The notes under the pieces were generated by a model. That model searched no databases. It was given only the letters and a program-made list of their open reading frames with translations, and had not been told where the DNA came from. 64,000 bases of DNA, from assembly GCA_944384855.1 (NCBI GenBank), contig CALWUY010000001.1:1-64000 (forward strand), in the 5' to 3' direction. Made by a program: the position numbers and the translations under genes. Below, one piece after another: positions 42,106 to 50,738 of this stretch. The stretch is from an uncultured Clostridia bacterium. GTDB lineage: Bacteria; Bacillota; Clostridia; Oscillospirales; Acutalibacteraceae. Within the stretch, counting starts at the first letter, position 1; every line of letters begins with the position of its first letter.

Positions 42106-43773
42106 TTACAAACGGGTATTTTTATTCATATAAAGCATTTTGTCGGATGAGTTTTTTATTTCATACAGATCGTCGCTGGTGATTGGAGAATCTTCACTGA
42201 ATTTTTTTCTGGACCATCCGTATGAAACACTTACCGGAAGTTTGTTTTTATTGTTCTGCTTTATGAGTTTGTCAAACTCGTAAAGTCTTTCGGAAATTTC
42301 GGTATTGTCGGTGATTATGACGCAAAACTCGTCACCGCCGATGCGGTAACAGTCAACGTGATCTGCAAATATTTTTTGTATGCACTCAGCGATAAAGGTC
42401 AGGACTTCATCTCCGGCATGGTGACCGTATGTATCGTTTATCTGTTTCATATTGTCAACGTCGAAAATTATAAAGCAAAGCTCAGATGGATGTTCTCCTA
42501 CAAGCTTACGCAGGCGAAGTTCATACGCGTTGCGGTTTTTAATATTCGTCATACTGTCAAATGTTGCAAGCTGTCTGTAAAATTCGATATACTGTCTTTC
42601 CTTCCATATCCTGAAGAATGTTAATATGGCATCCATTGTCATACACAGAAGGAGTATCAGCAGACACCATGCGTATACAAGTGCGCTGTTGGCAGGAGGT
42701 AAAAGGTCTGCATGGTACAAAAATATGGATACAAGCCCGGCGGCAAAGATAGCTGCTATGCCACAGAAAGAGCAGATAAGTTTTTTCCGGACGATTTTAG
42801 CGCTTTTTTTGAAAAATTCGTATATAAATGTGACAAGAAATGCAACAATGATTAAATGAACGGTTGTGGATGTATTCCTTATATGAACTATTCCCAGAAG
42901 GTAAAGCAGCATGCAAATAATAAAATTGCCGGCAGTTATCCAAATTAGTGATAGCAAAAACCTATTTTTAAGCTCCAATATAAATTGAAAATAGAAAAGC
43001 AGAGGTATCGGAAGTAAATAGAAGACAAGATAACTCAGAAAATACGTAAATGCATAATTACCGCCGTAAATAGTCGTTACTTTTGAATCAAGCAGTATCC
43101 ACATTCCGGAAATAAAAATAAATGCAGCAAGAGAGACAATAAGCGGTATTTGAGCTATTTTTTTTATTGCCATAAATACGATTACAAAAATTAATAACAG
43201 CGAAAAAAGCATACAGCACATCCATACAAGAATGGTGGGAATATGCTGCTGTATAATGTGCATTTCGACTGCACTGGAATTATCCGAATAAACAGAGAAA
43301 AGCTTCCATTCGGAACTTCCATCGTATTGTGTTAGTTCTACTCTAAGAACTGAGGCACCAATATAATCGTCATACGGGATAAAATGCCACATACTGCTGA
43401 GAGCGTGCTCTCTGCCTTGTGCTGCCTCGTATATAAGCTCACCGTCCGCCCATATACGGATAGATTGATACCTTGTCTGGAAGGCCAGTACATTACCGGC
43501 TTTTTGCTGCGTGTCTGAAAGGGAGTGGGTGAGATAAAGTGTATCGCTTTTATGCTCCAGTTCACATGGCAATGAAGGAATTTCGACTGTTCCTCCGCTT
43601 TCGTCCTCATAAAGCCATCCGGTATCTATAATGTTAATATCGGAGTGTGGAATGCCGTTCAAGCAAGTTGAAAAACGCAGTGATGCTGTTATTACCAGAA
43701 CTGCTGCGGCAATTATTACAGAAATAAATAATACTCTCATTTTTGTATTGCCTAATATCTTAAAATCAGTCAT
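42106..43773 (-). CDS. Membrane-bound diguanylate cyclase (7TM-type sensor, GGDEF)
   Basis: 555 residues from ATG 43773 with a G-rich ribosome site. One TM near the N-terminus, a roughly 150-residue extracellular beta domain, seven further TM segments (about 190-380) as in 7TMR-DISM sensors, a short coiled linker (W-K-E-R-Q-Y-I-E-F-Y-R) and a GGDEF domain. The catalytic loop is intact (F-D-V-D-N-M-K-Q-I-N-D-x-Y-G-H and I-G-G-D-E-F), so it should make cyclic di-GMP. The R-x-x-D inhibitory site five residues upstream of GGDEF is missing (A-D-H-V there). Probably senses an extracellular carbohydrate or wall signal. Confidence 0.9.
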   Translation of the reverse strand: MTDFKILGNTKMRVLFISVIIAAAVLVITASLRFSTCLNGIPHSDINIIDTGWLYEDESGGTVEIPSLPCELEHKSDTLYLTHSLSDTQQKAGNVLAFQTRYQSIRIWADGELIYEAAQGREHALSSMWHFIPYDDYIGASVLRVELTQYDGSSEWKLFSVYSDNSSAVEMHIIQQHIPTILVWMCCMLFSLLLIFVIVFMAIKKIAQIPLIVSLAAFIFISGMWILLDSKVTTIYGGNYAFTYFLSYLVFYLLPIPLLFYFQFILELKNRFLLSLIWITAGNFIICMLLYLLGIVHIRNTSTTVHLIIVAFLVTFIYEFFKKSAKIVRKKLICSFCGIAAIFAAGLVSIFLYHADLLPPANSALVYAWCLLILLLCMTMDAILTFFRIWKERQYIEFYRQLATFDSMTNIKNRNAYELRLRKLVGEHPSELCFIIFDVDNMKQINDTYGHHAGDEVLTFIAECIQKIFADHVDCYRIGGDEFCVIITDNTEISERLYEFDKLIKQNNKNKLPVSVSYGWSRKKFSEDSPITSDDLYEIKNSSDKMLYMNKNTRL

Positions 43774-43841
43774 AATTTCTGCCCCCCTAAAACAATAATA
43801 TAAAAGTGAAAAGCGGCATATATTCACAAAAAAGCCAATTT

Positions 43842-43870
43842 AATATAGCATATTATCGGTTAAAAATCAA
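43842..43870 (-). promoter_or_regulatory. Promoter of the diguanylate cyclase gene
   Basis: Minus strand: TTGATT (43870-43865), 17-nt spacer, TATATT (43847-43842), 69 nt before the ATG at 43773; supports that start rather than one further upstream. Confidence 0.6.
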
Positions 43871-43943
43871 CGTTTATCGTTTATTAAAAGAATAATTGCT
43901 TTGTAATGACATACATGATTTTTAACTTTTTTAAAATTTGTAC

Positions 43944-43972
43944 TTGATTTTATATAAAATATGTGATATTAT
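43944..43972 (+). promoter_or_regulatory. Promoter of tRNA-Arg
   Basis: TTGATT (43944-43949), 17-nt spacer, TATTAT (43967-43972), 27 nt before the tRNA. Confidence 0.65.
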
Positions 43973-43999
43973 ACTATGGCGGTTCAAATAACCGCTTTT

Positions 44000-44076
44000 G
44001 CGCTGATAGCTCAGCTGGATAGAGCGTCTGGCTACGGACCAGAAGGTCGGGAGTTCGAATCTTCTTCAGCGCGCCA
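44000..44076 (+). tRNA. tRNA-Arg (anticodon ACG)
   Basis: 77 nt with encoded CCA. Acceptor GCGCTGA/TCAGCGC, anticodon loop CTACGGA in a TCTGG/CCAGA stem, T-loop TTCGAAT, discriminator G. The A at position 34 would be deaminated to inosine to read CGU, CGC and CGA. Confidence 0.96.
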
Positions 44077-44077
44077 C

Positions 44078-44113
44078 AACAACAGTTCAACCGAAAGGTT
44101 GGGCTGTTGTTTT
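44078..44113 (+). terminator. Terminator of tRNA-Arg
   Basis: Fifteen-pair stem: AACAACAG and CAACC pair with GGTTG and CTGTTGTT (two T-G pairs between) around a GAAA tetraloop, ending in T. Confidence 0.88.
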
Positions 44114-44160
44114 AGTTTTATGGTATATGGTTTAAAGAAAAAATACGGCGGAAAATTATA

Positions 44161-44189
44161 TTTACAAATAAAACTTACTGTGCTATACT
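44161..44189 (+). promoter_or_regulatory. Promoter of the pectate-lyase-fold gene
   Basis: TTTACA (44161-44166), 17-nt spacer, TATACT (44184-44189), 50 nt before the ATG at 44240. Confidence 0.7.
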
Positions 44190-44239
44190 GTGCTCAAATA
44201 GAGTAATTTAATATAAAATCAATTTAAAGGAGTATAGTT

Positions 44240-46162
44240 ATGAGGTATCACGAAAATTGCAAAAATGTTATTGATATCACAAAAGCGCCGTATTTCGCGG
44301 ACAACAGCGGAAACAGGGATTGTACAAACGCGCTGAGACAGGCGATTGATGATTGCCTCTATACGTATATAGCATATTTGGAAGAAATGCGGAAGGAACT
44401 TTTGGAATTAGCCCGCAGGCAGGGCGGAAATGTATATTTAGGAGCTGAGGCCGGGAGAGTAGTGGACGGCAATGTATATATTACCTTTCCGAAAGAGTCC
44501 CCTCTTATTAAAACCATATATTTCCCAAACGGCACATATCTTGTAAGCGATACGGTTACATATACCTTTGATAATTTATTTAGTCAGCAAAACGCAACGT
44601 ACACCTGCGAGCTTTGCAGAAACATTCATATCCTGGGAGAAAGTAGAGAAAACACGGTTATTAAACTTGCGGATAATGCAGCCGGATTTAAAGAGGGAAC
44701 AGAAAAGCCGGTTATAAGTTTCAACCGTGCAAGCAGAGATGATGAGGAAACCACAAACTGCGCGCAGATGAATACACTCGAAGATATTACGATTGACTGC
44801 GGTTCGGGAAATCCGGGCGCCGTAGGCGTGCTTTTTGCTGCGTCGAATGCCGGAAGGATAGAAAACGTTACTGTTAAATCGGACGGAGGGCTTTACGGTA
44901 TTAAGTTTGATTACAGCAGTGAAGGCTGCGTTGATGATGTTTTGATAGAAGGTTTTGACTACGGAATAAAAACCGGTCATACATCTCCCCTGATATTTGA
45001 TAATATTGATTTGTCAGGCAACAGGGTAGCCGGAGTGTATACTAAAAACGGCAATTTGAATTTTAAAAATGTTGTTTGGGGAGATATTCCTTCCTTTGAG
45101 TTTTTAAAAAGCGGTAACGGAAGATATTATGTAGAAGATGAAAATATTAAATTTACGGGCGATACAACCGGCAATTATGTTTTCAAGGCGGAAAAGCCGT
45201 TAGTGGAACTCAACGGTCCGTGGCCGAAAAACAAAAGGACGGAAAATTTTGATAATTGGGCATGCGTTGATGATTTCGGAGCAGTGGGCGACGGTAAAAC
45301 GGATTCTACAATAGCAATACAAAATGCTTTGAACAGCGGAAAAGAGGTAATACTGTTCGGTGAAGGAAGCTATGTTATAAACCGTACGCTGAAAGTACCC
45401 GCGACGGTGCAGACCATTGATTTTATGTATTCAATGATAGTGCCGGGATATTCGCTGATAATCGGAGAAATGGAGGGAATGTTTGATATTTGTGAGGAGA
45501 GCAAAGGATTTTTGTTTGCTCAGCACTTCTGTCCGGATGAAAGATTCTCGGGATATTTCAGATTTTTTAAGCATTCGGCGAAAAGGCCGGTTGTCTTAAA
45601 GGATATAAGTATATCCGCTTCTCTCTATTTCAATACAGCGGACGGTAATGAGGTGTATTTTGACAACTGCTTTACGCATACCAATCATTATGCTCAGGAC
45701 TGTCTGCACAGAGACGGTTATGTCCCGGTTTTTTGCAGGGTTATTCCGGTAGAGCTGCATAATCAGAAGGCATACGGAAGAAATCTGAATATTGAACGTG
45801 GAGAAACCGAACTTTTAAACGATAATTCGGAGCTGTTGGTTGACGGCTATAAAGTAGAGGGTCCGGGCAAGTTAGTTAAGGCGGTGAACGGCTCAAAAAC
45901 TCAGTTTAATCTTTATAACGCTGCCTGGTGGGGAAACAGATTCAAGGAAAACTGTATGTTCGATATTGAAAATTCCGAGGTTATGCTTACGGGGGGAAAT
46001 ATTTTCTGTTATCCGGAAGAAAAAGAACTGTGTACAGCGTTCAAAGTGAAAAACGGTGAAAAGGAATATGTGACAGATTTGTTTGAGTGCAGTGAGGAGC
46101 TGTACGGCAAGGACGCTCTCGGCAGAGACTGGGGAAGAATTATTAAAAAGGCTGTAATTTGA
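44240..46162 (+). CDS. Right-handed beta-helix protein with two pectate_lyase_3-like modules
   Basis: 640 residues, AAAGGAG before the ATG. The typical glycan-enzyme opening 'D-D-F-G-A-V-G-D-G-K-T-D-S-T-x-A-I-Q-N-A-L' appears near residue 350 and a weaker version (N-R-D-C-T-N-A-L-R-Q-A-I-D) near residue 27, so two beta-helix modules are joined. Between them are rungs rich in N, I and V (I-E-N-V-T-V-K-S-D-G-G-L-Y-G). Such proteins are polygalacturonases, lyases or epimerases; the catalytic set cannot be assigned. No signal peptide is seen, unusual for a polysaccharide enzyme. Single gene. Confidence 0.75.
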   Translation: MRYHENCKNVIDITKAPYFADNSGNRDCTNALRQAIDDCLYTYIAYLEEMRKELLELARRQGGNVYLGAEAGRVVDGNVYITFPKESPLIKTIYFPNGTYLVSDTVTYTFDNLFSQQNATYTCELCRNIHILGESRENTVIKLADNAAGFKEGTEKPVISFNRASRDDEETTNCAQMNTLEDITIDCGSGNPGAVGVLFAASNAGRIENVTVKSDGGLYGIKFDYSSEGCVDDVLIEGFDYGIKTGHTSPLIFDNIDLSGNRVAGVYTKNGNLNFKNVVWGDIPSFEFLKSGNGRYYVEDENIKFTGDTTGNYVFKAEKPLVELNGPWPKNKRTENFDNWACVDDFGAVGDGKTDSTIAIQNALNSGKEVILFGEGSYVINRTLKVPATVQTIDFMYSMIVPGYSLIIGEMEGMFDICEESKGFLFAQHFCPDERFSGYFRFFKHSAKRPVVLKDISISASLYFNTADGNEVYFDNCFTHTNHYAQDCLHRDGYVPVFCRVIPVELHNQKAYGRNLNIERGETELLNDNSELLVDGYKVEGPGKLVKAVNGSKTQFNLYNAAWWGNRFKENCMFDIENSEVMLTGGNIFCYPEEKELCTAFKVKNGEKEYVTDLFECSEELYGKDALGRDWGRIIKKAVI

Positions 46163-46204
46163 TATTTTGTATATGATTTAATCGATTTTTTATCCTAAAT
46201 AGTA

Positions 46205-46233
46205 TTGTAGTTATGCAGTATCTATGATATAAT
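46205..46233 (+). promoter_or_regulatory. Promoter of the restriction-modification pair
   Basis: TTGTAG (46205-46210), 17-nt spacer, TATAAT (46228-46233), 49 nt before the methyltransferase ATG. Confidence 0.75.
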
Positions 46234-46282
46234 TATTAAGATTATAAGTCATGTTAAAATCGTTTAGCAAAGGAATAAAGGA

Positions 46283-47521
46283 ATGTCAACGAACAAAACG
46301 CCGTCGGAATATTTAGATTCAATATTAGAAAGCAGTGCAGAATATCTATCTAAAACATTCTGTAAAACCGATTTGGACTGTTTGTATTCAAAAGTCGGTG
46401 AATTAAAAGCTGTATGCGGAAATTTTAATTTGGATGATGTAATTGCAAAATGGATAGATATTTATATAGATTTTGTAAAAAGTGTTTATCAGAAAAATAC
46501 GTATTCCTTTGACCATGAGCTTTATGATTATATTAAAGAAAAAGATGACGGTATTAAAATAATTTGGGGCGACTGTCTGAAAGTATTAAAAAGTCTTCCT
46601 CCCGAATCTATAGGGCTTATGGTGACATCTCCGCCGTACTATAATGCGCGTGAGTATTCATATTGGGATAATTTGAAGCTGTATCTGGAAAATATGAGGC
46701 TTATAATCCGTGAAGCATATAGGGTTTTGGATAATCACCGCGTATTTGTATTTAATGTCGGAGATATTTTTGATAACGACAATTTGACTACAAAGTCAAC
46801 ATGGGGCAAAAGAAGAATACCGTTAGGAGCGTATTTTACGCAAATATTCGAAGAAGAAGGATTTACTTTTGTTGATGATTTCATTTGGGATAAGGGTGAA
46901 GTTCAGAGCCAGAGACAAAAAAACGGAAACAACCCTTATCCGTTTTATCAGTATCCGGTAAACTGCTATGAACACATTTTTGTTTTTCATAAGCATAGAA
47001 TAGATCCTGTCAGGTATCCGTGTCCTGTGTGCGGGTATCTTCAGGTAAACGGAAACGCATATTCAGAAATAGGCGTAAAAAGCTGGGAATGTAAAAATCC
47101 TGACTGCTTTAAAAGAAGTAAATCGAACAGAGGAAAAAGATTTTCTTTAAAGTCGATGATAATGCAGAATCATCAGGATAAAAAATATAAAATCCCGGCA
47201 GATTTAATTACGAAATGGCGCAGAGATATAGTAAAAATTCCCCCTGTAATAAAGATAAATTCAAAAGGTGAAAACAGATTGGGGCATACGGCGCCCTTCC
47301 CTGCGGAAATACCGGAATTTGCCGTACAGATGTATTCTTATCCGGGAGATACCGTCTTAGATCCTTTTGGAGGCAGTTTTACTTCGGTTATAGCTGCAAA
47401 CAAAGCCGGCAGGACAGGAATAGGAATAGAGTTAAATAAATCAATGTTCAGAGAGAGCAGTCTGAATAATTTAAAGAAAAATTTAGGGAATATAAAAATA
47501 TCGGAGTTAGATTATGAGTAG
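46283..47521 (+). CDS. Site-specific DNA methyltransferase (beta class, SPPY type) with zinc ribbon
   Basis: 412 residues. Catalytic motif T115-S-P-P-Y119 precedes the AdoMet motif D360-P-F-G-G-S365, the beta-class order; S-P-P-Y is most often found in N4-cytosine enzymes, N6-adenine is possible. Between them is an inserted zinc ribbon C247-x2-C250 ... C270-x4-C275, probably part of target recognition. About 90 residues of unassigned helical sequence precede motif IV. The gene overlaps the next one by 8 bp, implying coupled translation of a modification and a nuclease protein. Own promoter upstream. Confidence 0.9.
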   Translation: MSTNKTPSEYLDSILESSAEYLSKTFCKTDLDCLYSKVGELKAVCGNFNLDDVIAKWIDIYIDFVKSVYQKNTYSFDHELYDYIKEKDDGIKIIWGDCLKVLKSLPPESIGLMVTSPPYYNAREYSYWDNLKLYLENMRLIIREAYRVLDNHRVFVFNVGDIFDNDNLTTKSTWGKRRIPLGAYFTQIFEEEGFTFVDDFIWDKGEVQSQRQKNGNNPYPFYQYPVNCYEHIFVFHKHRIDPVRYPCPVCGYLQVNGNAYSEIGVKSWECKNPDCFKRSKSNRGKRFSLKSMIMQNHQDKKYKIPADLITKWRRDIVKIPPVIKINSKGENRLGHTAPFPAEIPEFAVQMYSYPGDTVLDPFGGSFTSVIAANKAGRTGIGIELNKSMFRESSLNNLKKNLGNIKISELDYE

Positions 47522-48125
47522 TGCGGATGAAACTAAAAAATTAGTCATTGGGCTGTATGGTGAAATGCGTTTATCAATGATGCTACATGAACTTGGCTGG
47601 CAGGTACACAGGGCATACATAGATGAGGGAATAGATTTTACAATCACAAAATACTGGTGTCCTCAATGCAAAACATACAGTAATCAATATATAAGATATA
47701 GGAATTATAAAGGTTCAAGGAAAAAATGTGTAACCAATTTATGCGAGCATTGCAAAACGACTCAACTTCAGGTGGTATCCAGATATTTGCAGGTTAAAAC
47801 ATCCGAAGGGAAAGAGACGTCCCGCGGAGATGTAAGAGCATTCAGCTTTCACCCTAAAATCAGGTATGATATGGGGGATGATGTGTTTTATGTATGGATT
47901 GCGGTATTTAACGATAAAATCGATAAAAGATGTCATTTTTATATTTTCAATACCAAGGATGTTTCCAAGTTCGACAATATAAATTTAGATGCATATCAGA
48001 TAACTGATAATCAAAAAACGACTTTGCTGATTGATCCGAGCGGCGAAGTAAAAAGCAGCGGAAGGATATATGATTATTCCTGCTTCAATGATATTTTTTA
48101 TATGAACTTTGATGCGCTTGAATAA
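47514..48125 (+). CDS. Putative restriction endonuclease, PD-(D/E)XK fold with zinc ribbon
   Basis: 203 residues. The fold signature is E17 in Y-G-E-M-R-L-S, D41 in G-I-D-F and Q93-V-K95 in Y-L-Q-V-K-T-S, as in Mrr/Holliday-resolvase-like nucleases with a Q-x-K variant. A zinc ribbon C49-x2-C52 ... C77-x2-C80 is inserted between the aspartate and the Q-V-K strand. It starts inside the methyltransferase gene, and a terminator follows, so the two form a closed two-gene unit. No clear family is recognised; restriction activity is inferred from context. Confidence 0.75.
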   Translation: MSSADETKKLVIGLYGEMRLSMMLHELGWQVHRAYIDEGIDFTITKYWCPQCKTYSNQYIRYRNYKGSRKKCVTNLCEHCKTTQLQVVSRYLQVKTSEGKETSRGDVRAFSFHPKIRYDMGDDVFYVWIAVFNDKIDKRCHFYIFNTKDVSKFDNINLDAYQITDNQKTTLLIDPSGEVKSSGRIYDYSCFNDIFYMNFDALE

Positions 48126-48153
48126 AAAACAGACGATAATGCATTTAATTCTA

Positions 48154-48183
48154 ACAGCCCGGTAAGATACCGGGCTGTATTTA
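48154..48183 (+). terminator. Terminator of the restriction-modification pair
   Basis: ACAGCCCGGTA (48154-48164) / TACCGGGCTGT (48168-48178), AGA loop, followed by ATTTAT. Confidence 0.82.
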
Positions 48184-48210
48184 TATGGGAATATCGTTAA
48201 TTATAAATGC

Positions 48211-48239
48211 TTGCCTTTAGGAAAAAAATAGTATATAAT
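48211..48239 (+). promoter_or_regulatory. Promoter of the DUF951-prfA operon
   Basis: TTGCCT (48211-48216), 17-nt spacer, TATAAT (48234-48239), 30 nt before the TTG start at 48269. Confidence 0.7.
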
Positions 48240-48268
48240 ATTATATTAATTGTTGTGGTGGGATTTTT

Positions 48269-48457
48269 TTGGATATTCAAGTCGGAGACAAACTGAAAAT
48301 GAAAAAAAAGCATCCGTGCGGTACGGATATATTTTCAGTCACGAGGATAGGCATGGATTTTAAACTCAGGTGTGACGGCTGCGGGCATGAAGTGATGATA
48401 CCGCGTTCCAAAGCCGAAAAAGCAATCAAAAAGATAATAAAGCCTGACAGCGAATAG
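48269..48457 (+). CDS. DUF951 small protein
   Basis: 62 residues, TTG start with GGTGGG upstream. The DUF951 signature is visible: D-x-V-x-M-K-K-x-H-P-C-G-x-x-x-F-x-V-x-R-x-G-x-D-x-x-x-x-C-x-x-C-G, including three cysteines that may bind zinc (C18, C35, C38). Widespread in Firmicutes, function unknown. Here it heads the prfA-containing run, separated from prfA by a structured 150-bp gap. Confidence 0.9.
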   Translation: MDIQVGDKLKMKKKHPCGTDIFSVTRIGMDFKLRCDGCGHEVMIPRSKAEKAIKKIIKPDSE

Positions 48458-48468
48458 AATCTAACCGC

Positions 48469-48550
48469 AACTGACGCCGTTTTAAAGACGCAGGTCAGTT
48501 AATGCAGAGTGAGGTCAGCCGGAACGCGAAAAGCGGCTGCAAAATTTTTC
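48469..48550 (+). promoter_or_regulatory. Two hairpins in the prfA leader, possible attenuator
   Basis: AACTGAC (48469-48475) pairs with GTCAGTT (48494-48500). CAGCCG (48516-48521) pairs with CGGCTG (48534-48539) and is followed by CAAAATTTTT. The second could act as a weak terminator ahead of prfA. No known riboswitch is recognised. Confidence 0.4.
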
Positions 48551-48610
48551 ACTTGCGTCGGCGGAGTTATCGGTACAGTTTAGAGTATACGCGGCAGAAC
48601 GGAGAATAAG

Positions 48611-49684
48611 ATGTTTGATAAACTTGAAGCGGTAGTAAACCGATATGAACAAATAGGGATTGAGCTTACAAGGCCGGATGTTGCTTCGGATAACGAGCAG
48701 TTCAGGAAGTTAATGAAAGAATACAGCGAGCTTGCGCCTATAGCCGAAAAATACCGGCAGTATACTTCAGCTAAACAGGCAGAGGAGGAAGCGCTTGAAA
48801 TTTTATCTGAATCCGGCGGCGATAAGGAACTCAGGGAACTTGCGGAAGAGCAGCTTAAAGAATCAAAGGAAAATATAGAAACATTTTCAGAGGAATTGAA
48901 AATCCTGCTGCTTCCGAAGGACCCTAACGACGAAAAAAATGTTATTGTTGAAATACGCGCGGGAGCCGGAGGAGAGGAAGCGGCTTTGTTTGCAGGCTCA
49001 TTATACAGAATGTTTACAATGTATGCTGAAAGCAGGCATTGGAAAACCGAAATAGTAAATGCGAACGAAACCGAACTCGGAGGTTATAAGGAAATCAGCT
49101 TTATGATTGAGGGCGCGGGAGCGTATTCGCGTTTCAAATACGAGAGCGGAGTGCACCGCGTCCAGCGTGTACCGGACACAGAAACGCAGGGAAGAATTCA
49201 TACTTCCACAGTCACCGTAGCGGTTTTACCCGAAGCCGAAGATGTAGAGCTTGAAATAAATCCCGCTGACCTTAAAATAGATACTTTCCGTTCTTCCGGA
49301 GCGGGAGGTCAGCATATCAATAAAACATCGTCTGCTATAAGAGTCACACATATTCCCACAGGAACAGTGGTCGAGTGTCAGGACGAGAGAAGTCAGTTCA
49401 AAAATAAAGACAAGGCGCTTAAAATACTGCGTTCACGTCTGCTTGATGCGGCGCAGCGTGAGCATGACGCGGCAATAGCGTCTGACAGAAAATCTCAGGT
49501 AGGTACAGGCGACAGAAGCGAACGTATTAGGACCTACAATTATCCTCAGGGGAGAGTTACCGATCACCGTATCGGTCTTACTTTATACAAACTTGATCAG
49601 GTACTCAACGGAGATATGGACGAGATTATAGACGCGCTTATAACATATTACAGGACGGAAGCATTAAAGGCTGAACAGGAATAA
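48611..49684 (+). CDS. prfA: Peptide chain release factor 1
   Basis: 357 residues. Release factor 1 reads UAA and UAG; the hydrolysis loop G232-G233-Q234 sits in [14 protein letters not shown], the tripeptide anticodon region precedes it, and the class-I signature is followed by R-S-Q-F-K-N-K. Full length. The gene prmC, which methylates this glutamine and commonly sits next to prfA, is not adjacent. Confidence 0.97.
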   Translation: MFDKLEAVVNRYEQIGIELTRPDVASDNEQFRKLMKEYSELAPIAEKYRQYTSAKQAEEEALEILSESGGDKELRELAEEQLKESKENIETFSEELKILLLPKDPNDEKNVIVEIRAGAGGEEAALFAGSLYRMFTMYAESRHWKTEIVNANETELGGYKEISFMIEGAGAYSRFKYESGVHRVQRVPDTETQGRIHTSTVTVAVLPEAEDVELEINPADLKIDTFRSSGAGGQHINKTSSAIRVTHIPTGTVVECQDERSQFKNKDKALKILRSRLLDAAQREHDAAIASDRKSQVGTGDRSERIRTYNYPQGRVTDHRIGLTLYKLDQVLNGDMDEIIDALITYYRTEALKAEQE

Positions 49685-49690
49685 TTGATT

Positions 49691-50713
49691 ATGATAACCG
49701 AAAAATTACTGACCGATGAGGAAAATTATAAAAAATCAATAGCTGAGGCGGCAAAAATTTTAAATAACGGAGGGATAGTCGCGATCCCTACTGAGACGGT
49801 TTACGGTCTTGCGGCTTCCGCTTATGACGAAAAGGCTATTAAAAAGGTGTTTGATGCTAAAGGGAGACCGCAGGATAATCCTCTGATAGTGCATATTTCA
49901 AGTATTGATATGCTCAATGAAGTGGCCTGCGATATTCCGGATACCGCGCTGAAGTGCGCCCGAAAATTCTGGCCGGGTCCCTTTACTATGGTTTTGCACA
50001 AAACCGGTAAAACAGCAGAATGCGTGTCGGCGGGACTTGATACGGTGGCGGTAAGAATGCCGGGTAATAAGATAGCAATCGATATAATAAACGAGTCGGG
50101 AATTCCTTTGGCGGCTCCTTCGGCAAATGTGTCGGGAAGTCCCAGCCCGACAGTTCCCGCACATGTGCAGGCGGACTTGGACGGTAAAATAGACGCTATT
50201 GTATTCGGCGGTGAATGTGATATAGGAGTAGAATCTACGGTGGTATCGTTTTGCTGCAATCCTCCGAGGCTTTTACGCCCGGGAGGGATTACCGCCGAGC
50301 AGCTGCGCGAAACAGTGCCGGAACTGACAGTAGACAAAGCGGTGCTTTCAGAACCCGAAAAAAATCAGCGAGTGGAATCTCCGGGTATGAAATACAAGCA
50401 TTATGCGCCTAAAACCGACAGTTATCTTGTGGAGGGCTCTGCCGAGAAATTTGCAGAATTAGTAAACGCCGACGAAAGCTGCGCGGCAATTTGTTTTGCA
50501 GAAGACAGTGAAAAAATACATACACAAAAAATCGTTTACGGAAATTGCAATGACGAAAAAACTTTGGCTCACGCGGTATTTTCGGCGCTGAGACGGGTCG
50601 ACTCATTGGGATGCGGGAAGGCATATATTCATGCGCCCTCGAAGGAAGGAATCGGTCTTGCGGTATACAACCGTCTGCTGAGAGCCTGCGCGTTTAAAGT
50701 TATAAAGCTGTAA
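49691..50713 (+). CDS. L-threonylcarbamoyladenylate synthase (Sua5 type)
   Basis: 340 residues from ATG 49691 (a TTG at 49685 is the only upstream alternative). The N-terminal YrdC domain has G-G-I-V-A-I-P-T-E-T-V-Y-G-L, K-x-R-P-x-D-N-P-L-I-V-H and P-S-A-N-V-S-G, and it is followed by the Sua5-specific C-terminal domain starting near P-G-M-K-Y-K-H-Y-A-P. It makes threonylcarbamoyl-AMP from threonine, bicarbonate and ATP for the t6A modification of tRNAs. Begins six bases after prfA. Confidence 0.95.
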   Translation: MITEKLLTDEENYKKSIAEAAKILNNGGIVAIPTETVYGLAASAYDEKAIKKVFDAKGRPQDNPLIVHISSIDMLNEVACDIPDTALKCARKFWPGPFTMVLHKTGKTAECVSAGLDTVAVRMPGNKIAIDIINESGIPLAAPSANVSGSPSPTVPAHVQADLDGKIDAIVFGGECDIGVESTVVSFCCNPPRLLRPGGITAEQLRETVPELTVDKAVLSEPEKNQRVESPGMKYKHYAPKTDSYLVEGSAEKFAELVNADESCAAICFAEDSEKIHTQKIVYGNCNDEKTLAHAVFSALRRVDSLGCGKAYIHAPSKEGIGLAVYNRLLRACAFKVIKL

Positions 50714-50738
50714 ACAAAGTCAGAGGTGGTTTTTATCA

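Noticed and set aside
43976..44206. 76-codon open frame across tRNA-Arg
   Set aside because: Reads straight through the tRNA and its terminator; sequence is the usual tRNA-derived artefact.
48469..48550. T-box or known riboswitch before prfA
   Set aside because: No T-box sequence or recognisable aptamer core; only two simple hairpins.
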